From NCBI GenBank assembly GCA_016196565.1, contig JACPXK010000111.1, forward strand, positions 1-64,000: a stretch of 64,000 bases of DNA, in the 5' to 3' direction. A program made the translations under genes and the position numbers. Shown here piece by piece: positions 61,101 through 64,000 of this stretch. The notes below the pieces were generated by a model that worked only from the letters and a program-made list of their open reading frames with translations, was not told the origin of the DNA and searched no databases. Source of the DNA: Candidatus Omnitrophota bacterium (GTDB lineage Bacteria; Omnitrophota; Omnitrophia; Omnitrophales; Aquincolibacteriaceae). Within the stretch, counting starts at the first letter, position 1. Each line of letters begins with the position of its first letter.

Positions 61101-64000
61101 ACCACGGCACCCTCCGCTCCAGCGTCCGCCACAAAATCTACAGTTTCGCCGGCCGCATCGGCTCCTGCAACTATGGCGGTGCCGCTGGTGCCAGAAGTAA
61201 AACCCGTTGTCAAGCAACCCGCAAGCGCTGCTATTCCCGTAAAAAAAACAAATCGTTGGGCCCAAGCAAGGGAGGGAATAGAAAATCATTTGACCGCAGC
61301 ACGGAATTTTGTCTCAAGCATCAAACTCCCTGATTTCCGAGGAATGATTTCAAACGCCTGGCGCAAATTTCTAGCTTGGCCGATCTGGACAAGAATTCGG
61401 CAAACTCCGGCAAAACTTTCCCGCAAACTCCCTGATCTCTCGGGATTATCCGCAAGAGTAAAAGCAAGATTAAGCGATTTTCGGGAGAATCATCGACAAA
61501 AAAATGAGGAAAGAAAAACGGCTCTTGATGCGGCGCGTGCGCAGGCTGAAGAAGCCGGACTGACCTTTGCGGAACAAGGCGAAGTGACGCCGCAAAATGT
61601 CGCAAGACTTATTGCGGCCAGAAAACAAGCGGTAGCAGAAGCGTTGTCCGTTAGCCTTGTGGAAATGGCATTAGCGGGAAAAACAACTGCGGAAATTAGA
61701 AAAATGGCCCGGTCCACACAAGCCGCAAAGAAAGTGAGCCTAAGGACAAAACTTTCGCAAAGGGGAAAAATTTTCGTCACACCGTTGAAACACTTCATTG
61801 CAAGGGAAAAAAGGCTTTTTCCGGATTCACTTCGCGGAGGTTTATTTTATGGCTCCGCGTTTGCGATGGGGGCCGTTCTTTTCTGGCGTCTTGTGCTTCC
61901 ACTTCCTCCCGCGACTGCCGTTGAGACTGCTAAGCCCGAACCCGCACGAGCTGCCGCCGTATCAGCCGCTCCACCGGCGGAAGAAGCTGCATTGCCGTCC
62001 GCAGAAATCGTTCCACTGGAAGAAAAAGAACCTATTCAGGCACAGGCGAAACCCGCTCAAGCTCCAATTCCTGCGGAAGAAAAGCCCGCTCAACCTGAAC
62101 CTGTAGCGCCACCGGCTCCAGCTCCAGCAAAAGCCCCCAAAGTAGAAAAAAGCGAACCGGAAGTACCGGCCCAGGAAAAACCCGGAGAGATTGTTGTCGA
62201 TGAAGATTTGGAACGTGAGAAAGAAGCGGCTCGTAAAAGAGACCAAGAGTTACGTGAACATGAAGCTAAAAAGGAAGCCGAAAGGCAAGAGGCCGCCCAG
62301 GAACTTCAGAAACTTATCATCGAAAAAAGAGCGGCGGCGGTAGAAGCGCTCAAGGCTCGGGGAGAAAAATTTGAAGGTTTCGGCAATGACACTTATCAAG
62401 ACAAAAATGGAAATACTCACAACGTTTCCAAACTTCTCGAAAGATTTGATGCCGTCATTTTTGTTGTGGATGACAGGCTTCATGCCTTTGGATTAGACAG
62501 CGATTCTGTGAAGGAGCTGCGAACGGCTATCAGAAACAATCATGATGCCCAAAAAAATGACAGCAGCCTGCCTAAAAATGTGGGTGTGATTTACAATCCT
62601 AAAACTAATACCCTCGTGATTGTGGGGGATGGGCCCGATCGAGTCTATACGGCCACGGATATGTCCTTTTACTGGATCGATTCAATCAAGATTGTAAAGA
62701 TGAGCCTCGATACCAACAGACCGGGACATGGCTTAACGGATAAAGATATGAAAAGTCTGCTTTTTCAAATGATTGGAATCTCAGTGATGTATAAGCAGAT
62801 AAATAACGACGGCATTCCAGTTGCGGGTAACATCGGCATTCCTTCGCCAGACGATCATTTCGGTTATGCAAAATGGGGACCTTATATCAGAGGGGTTAGC
62901 AAATTCAACGTAATGCGTCATCAAGAGAACAATGCGGCCGGACAACCACGTTCTGAAATGAGATCTCCGCAAGAAATACACGAAACGCAAGCTATGATGG
63001 AGTTTTATGCTCCGGATGGTTTGGTTCAAGGGAGTGCTGTTGCGGAGGAGGCGCCAGTTGTGGGAATTGCCAAACTTCCGCTGCCGGAAAAGAAAGCGGA
63101 GACCATGTCCGGTATTTTTGTTGAAGTCTTTAAAAAATTCGCGAGGTGGAATCTTATCGCGGTTGGAACCTTCCTGAGTTTAACCCTTGTTCATATTTTG
63201 ACCGGCGGCCCGGTGAGACAGGAGTTTTCCGAAAGGGTGGGCCGTTTCACACAAAGACCTTCCGCGGTTTCCGCCCCGGAAACTAAATCAGAAGGTGTGA
63301 AGCCTGAAACCGAACAACCACCTACGGAAGAATCGGAACCGCGACCCAAAATTGATTTGGCAAAATTCACGCCGGCGCCGGTGATTAGACGCGCTATTTT
63401 GCCGGATGCCCGAAAACTTCCGACGGAAGTGCAAACCGTATCGCTGGAAGGATACAAACCAACGGATTATCGATTTCCATCGAAATATTCTCCTTATGAA
63501 ACGCGGGCCCCGTGGGCGGATCCGTTTAATTCAAGTTATGTTCCTCTGCCTGACGATAGTGTCCGTCTCAAACCCGTCGAAGCTGCTTCGGCAAGCGCCA
63601 ATCAGGCGTCAGGGAGTGTTCTCCGAGGCGAAATAAAACGCATCAAAGCTGAAAGAGAAGCGCGCGAGGCCCATGAAAGAGCTTTAAAAGACGCCTTCGA
63701 CCGGGGAGTCCTCAATCGCATCGAAGTGGTTCCCGAAAAGACCGTTATCGATAAAAGTAAATTCTCTTTTGTCTTTAAGGATGAAGCGGGAAATATTCAA
63801 AGTTATGAGGGGCTTGCTAAAAACATAAAACCCGGAAGCGGAGTTCTGTTTGTTATCACGAATCAAGGATTTAAAATTACGCCGGAAATATTATTTAAAC
63901 TGAATGCTTGGAGAAACGAAAATCCGGGACTGAAGATTTATGTTCTATCAGGAGATGAAAAAACTTTCAAAGGTTTTGCCGGCCGTTATGGGATAGATCC
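58123..64000 (+). CDS. Giant secreted modular protein 2 (partial, at least 1959 residues)
   Basis: Open from ATG 58123 to the window edge without a stop; the 3' end is outside. Signal peptide: ITAFLTAMIFTYNNCVWA. Residues ~80-590 repeat the N-terminal domain of giant 1: HIQDAH (H90/H95), E123 in NLEGA with the same 28-residue spacing, TGPEYL, and GGFH (499-502). K-S-E-T-R-M at 593-598 is followed by a second signal-like stretch (MIYLWAFMAVASIFAADN). RSExR seams follow at 698, 751 and 1610. Residues ~980-1040 are Pro/Ala/Val-rich, ~1240-1260 hydrophobic (LFYGSAFAMGAVLFWRLVL), ~1265-1350 again Pro/Ala/Glu-rich, ~1360-1415 a highly charged coiled coil (EREKEAARKRDQELREHEAK), and ~1676-1695 a further membrane-like helix (NLIAVGTFLSLTLVHILTGG). 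AGGGA 10 bases upstream can serve as ribosome site. Function unknown; export likely. Confidence 0.88.

Noticed and set aside
1081..63866. Many open frames of 60-265 codons on the opposite strand or in other frames of genes (for example 13144-13908, 1987-2595, 35494-36291)
   Set aside because: They lie wholly inside well-supported genes, have no family features or ribosome sites, and their residue patterns are the usual antisense shadows of G+C-biased codons.
1..64000. CRISPR arrays, insertion sequences, integrases, rRNA genes, prophage genes
   Set aside because: No evenly spaced repeat arrays, transposase or integrase motifs, or rRNA segments were seen on either strand; the only RNA gene recognised is tRNA-Ala.

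Overview
The window is one continuous bacterial chromosome segment of moderate G+C content. It most likely comes from the PVC superphylum, with the Omnitrophota (candidate phylum OP3) the best guess. Three things point there: a protein of the Minf_1886 / 'Verruc_Plancto-restricted' family (9793-10170), a 'small basic protein' of the Verrucomicrobia/Chlamydiae/Planctomycetes type (44213-44548), and two giant secreted modular proteins of a kind known from Omnitrophota. This placement is inference from gene families seen by eye; no search was run.

Layout. 1-3.9 kb holds the end of a cell-wall/division cluster (murB, ddl, ftsQ, a degenerate ftsA). 4.0-4.4 kb holds one unrecognised minus-strand gene. 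4.5-12.2 kb is a glycine-cleavage operon (gcvT, gcvH, split gcvPA/gcvPB, a lipoate-type ligase) that runs on into the Minf_1886 gene and a UvrD/PcrA helicase. 12.3-26.7 kb is one 4799-residue ORF. 26.7-27.7 kb holds a minus-strand SufT-like/TPR pair. 27.8-32.6 kb is a chain of overlapping genes: acyltransferase, EEP phosphatase, M48 protease, peptidase-MA protein, ParB-like protein. 32.6-43.4 kb is a long tightly coupled run: batD, batE-like, trpB, trpA, ruvX, M16 protease, rpe, lepA, lepB, GH1 glucosidase. 43.4-47.5 kb holds SPOR, PilZ, YajQ and GNAT genes and the small basic protein. 47.5-57.7 kb is lipid and glycerol catabolism: glycerol kinase, patatin phospholipase, thiolase, hydroxyacyl-CoA dehydrogenase, enoyl-CoA hydratase, acyl-CoA ligase and a monoglyceride-lipase-like hydrolase. 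A tRNA-Ala follows, then a second giant ORF that starts at 58123 and is still open at the window end.

The most unusual content is the pair of giant ORFs. Both begin with a signal peptide and the same ~550-residue domain, which carries HIQ(N/D)AH, an E 28 residues later, and GGFH, the pattern of the Tiki/TraB/ChaN/EreA superfamily. The rest of giant 1 is cut into unrelated segments by 20 copies of a five-residue seam, R-S-E-x-R. Thirteen of these are spelled by the same 14-base sequence, CGCTCCGAA[A/G]CGCG. Several segments begin with Met or carry signal-peptide-like stretches deep inside the protein, and one is a complete seven-bladed WD40 propeller. The second giant has four weaker copies of the seam.

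A second theme is short palindromic repeats that enter reading frames. Two 62-bp elements lie in frame between the coupled start codon and the signal peptide of secreted proteins (30472 and 34508). A 38-bp element lies in frame inside the lipoate-ligase gene, and an identical copy overlaps the stop codon of giant 1. Longer relatives of the 62-bp element sit between genes and supply one stop codon. Near-consensus sigma-70 promoters can be read before gcvT, batD, giant 2, the 47-kb PilZ gene and the small basic protein.
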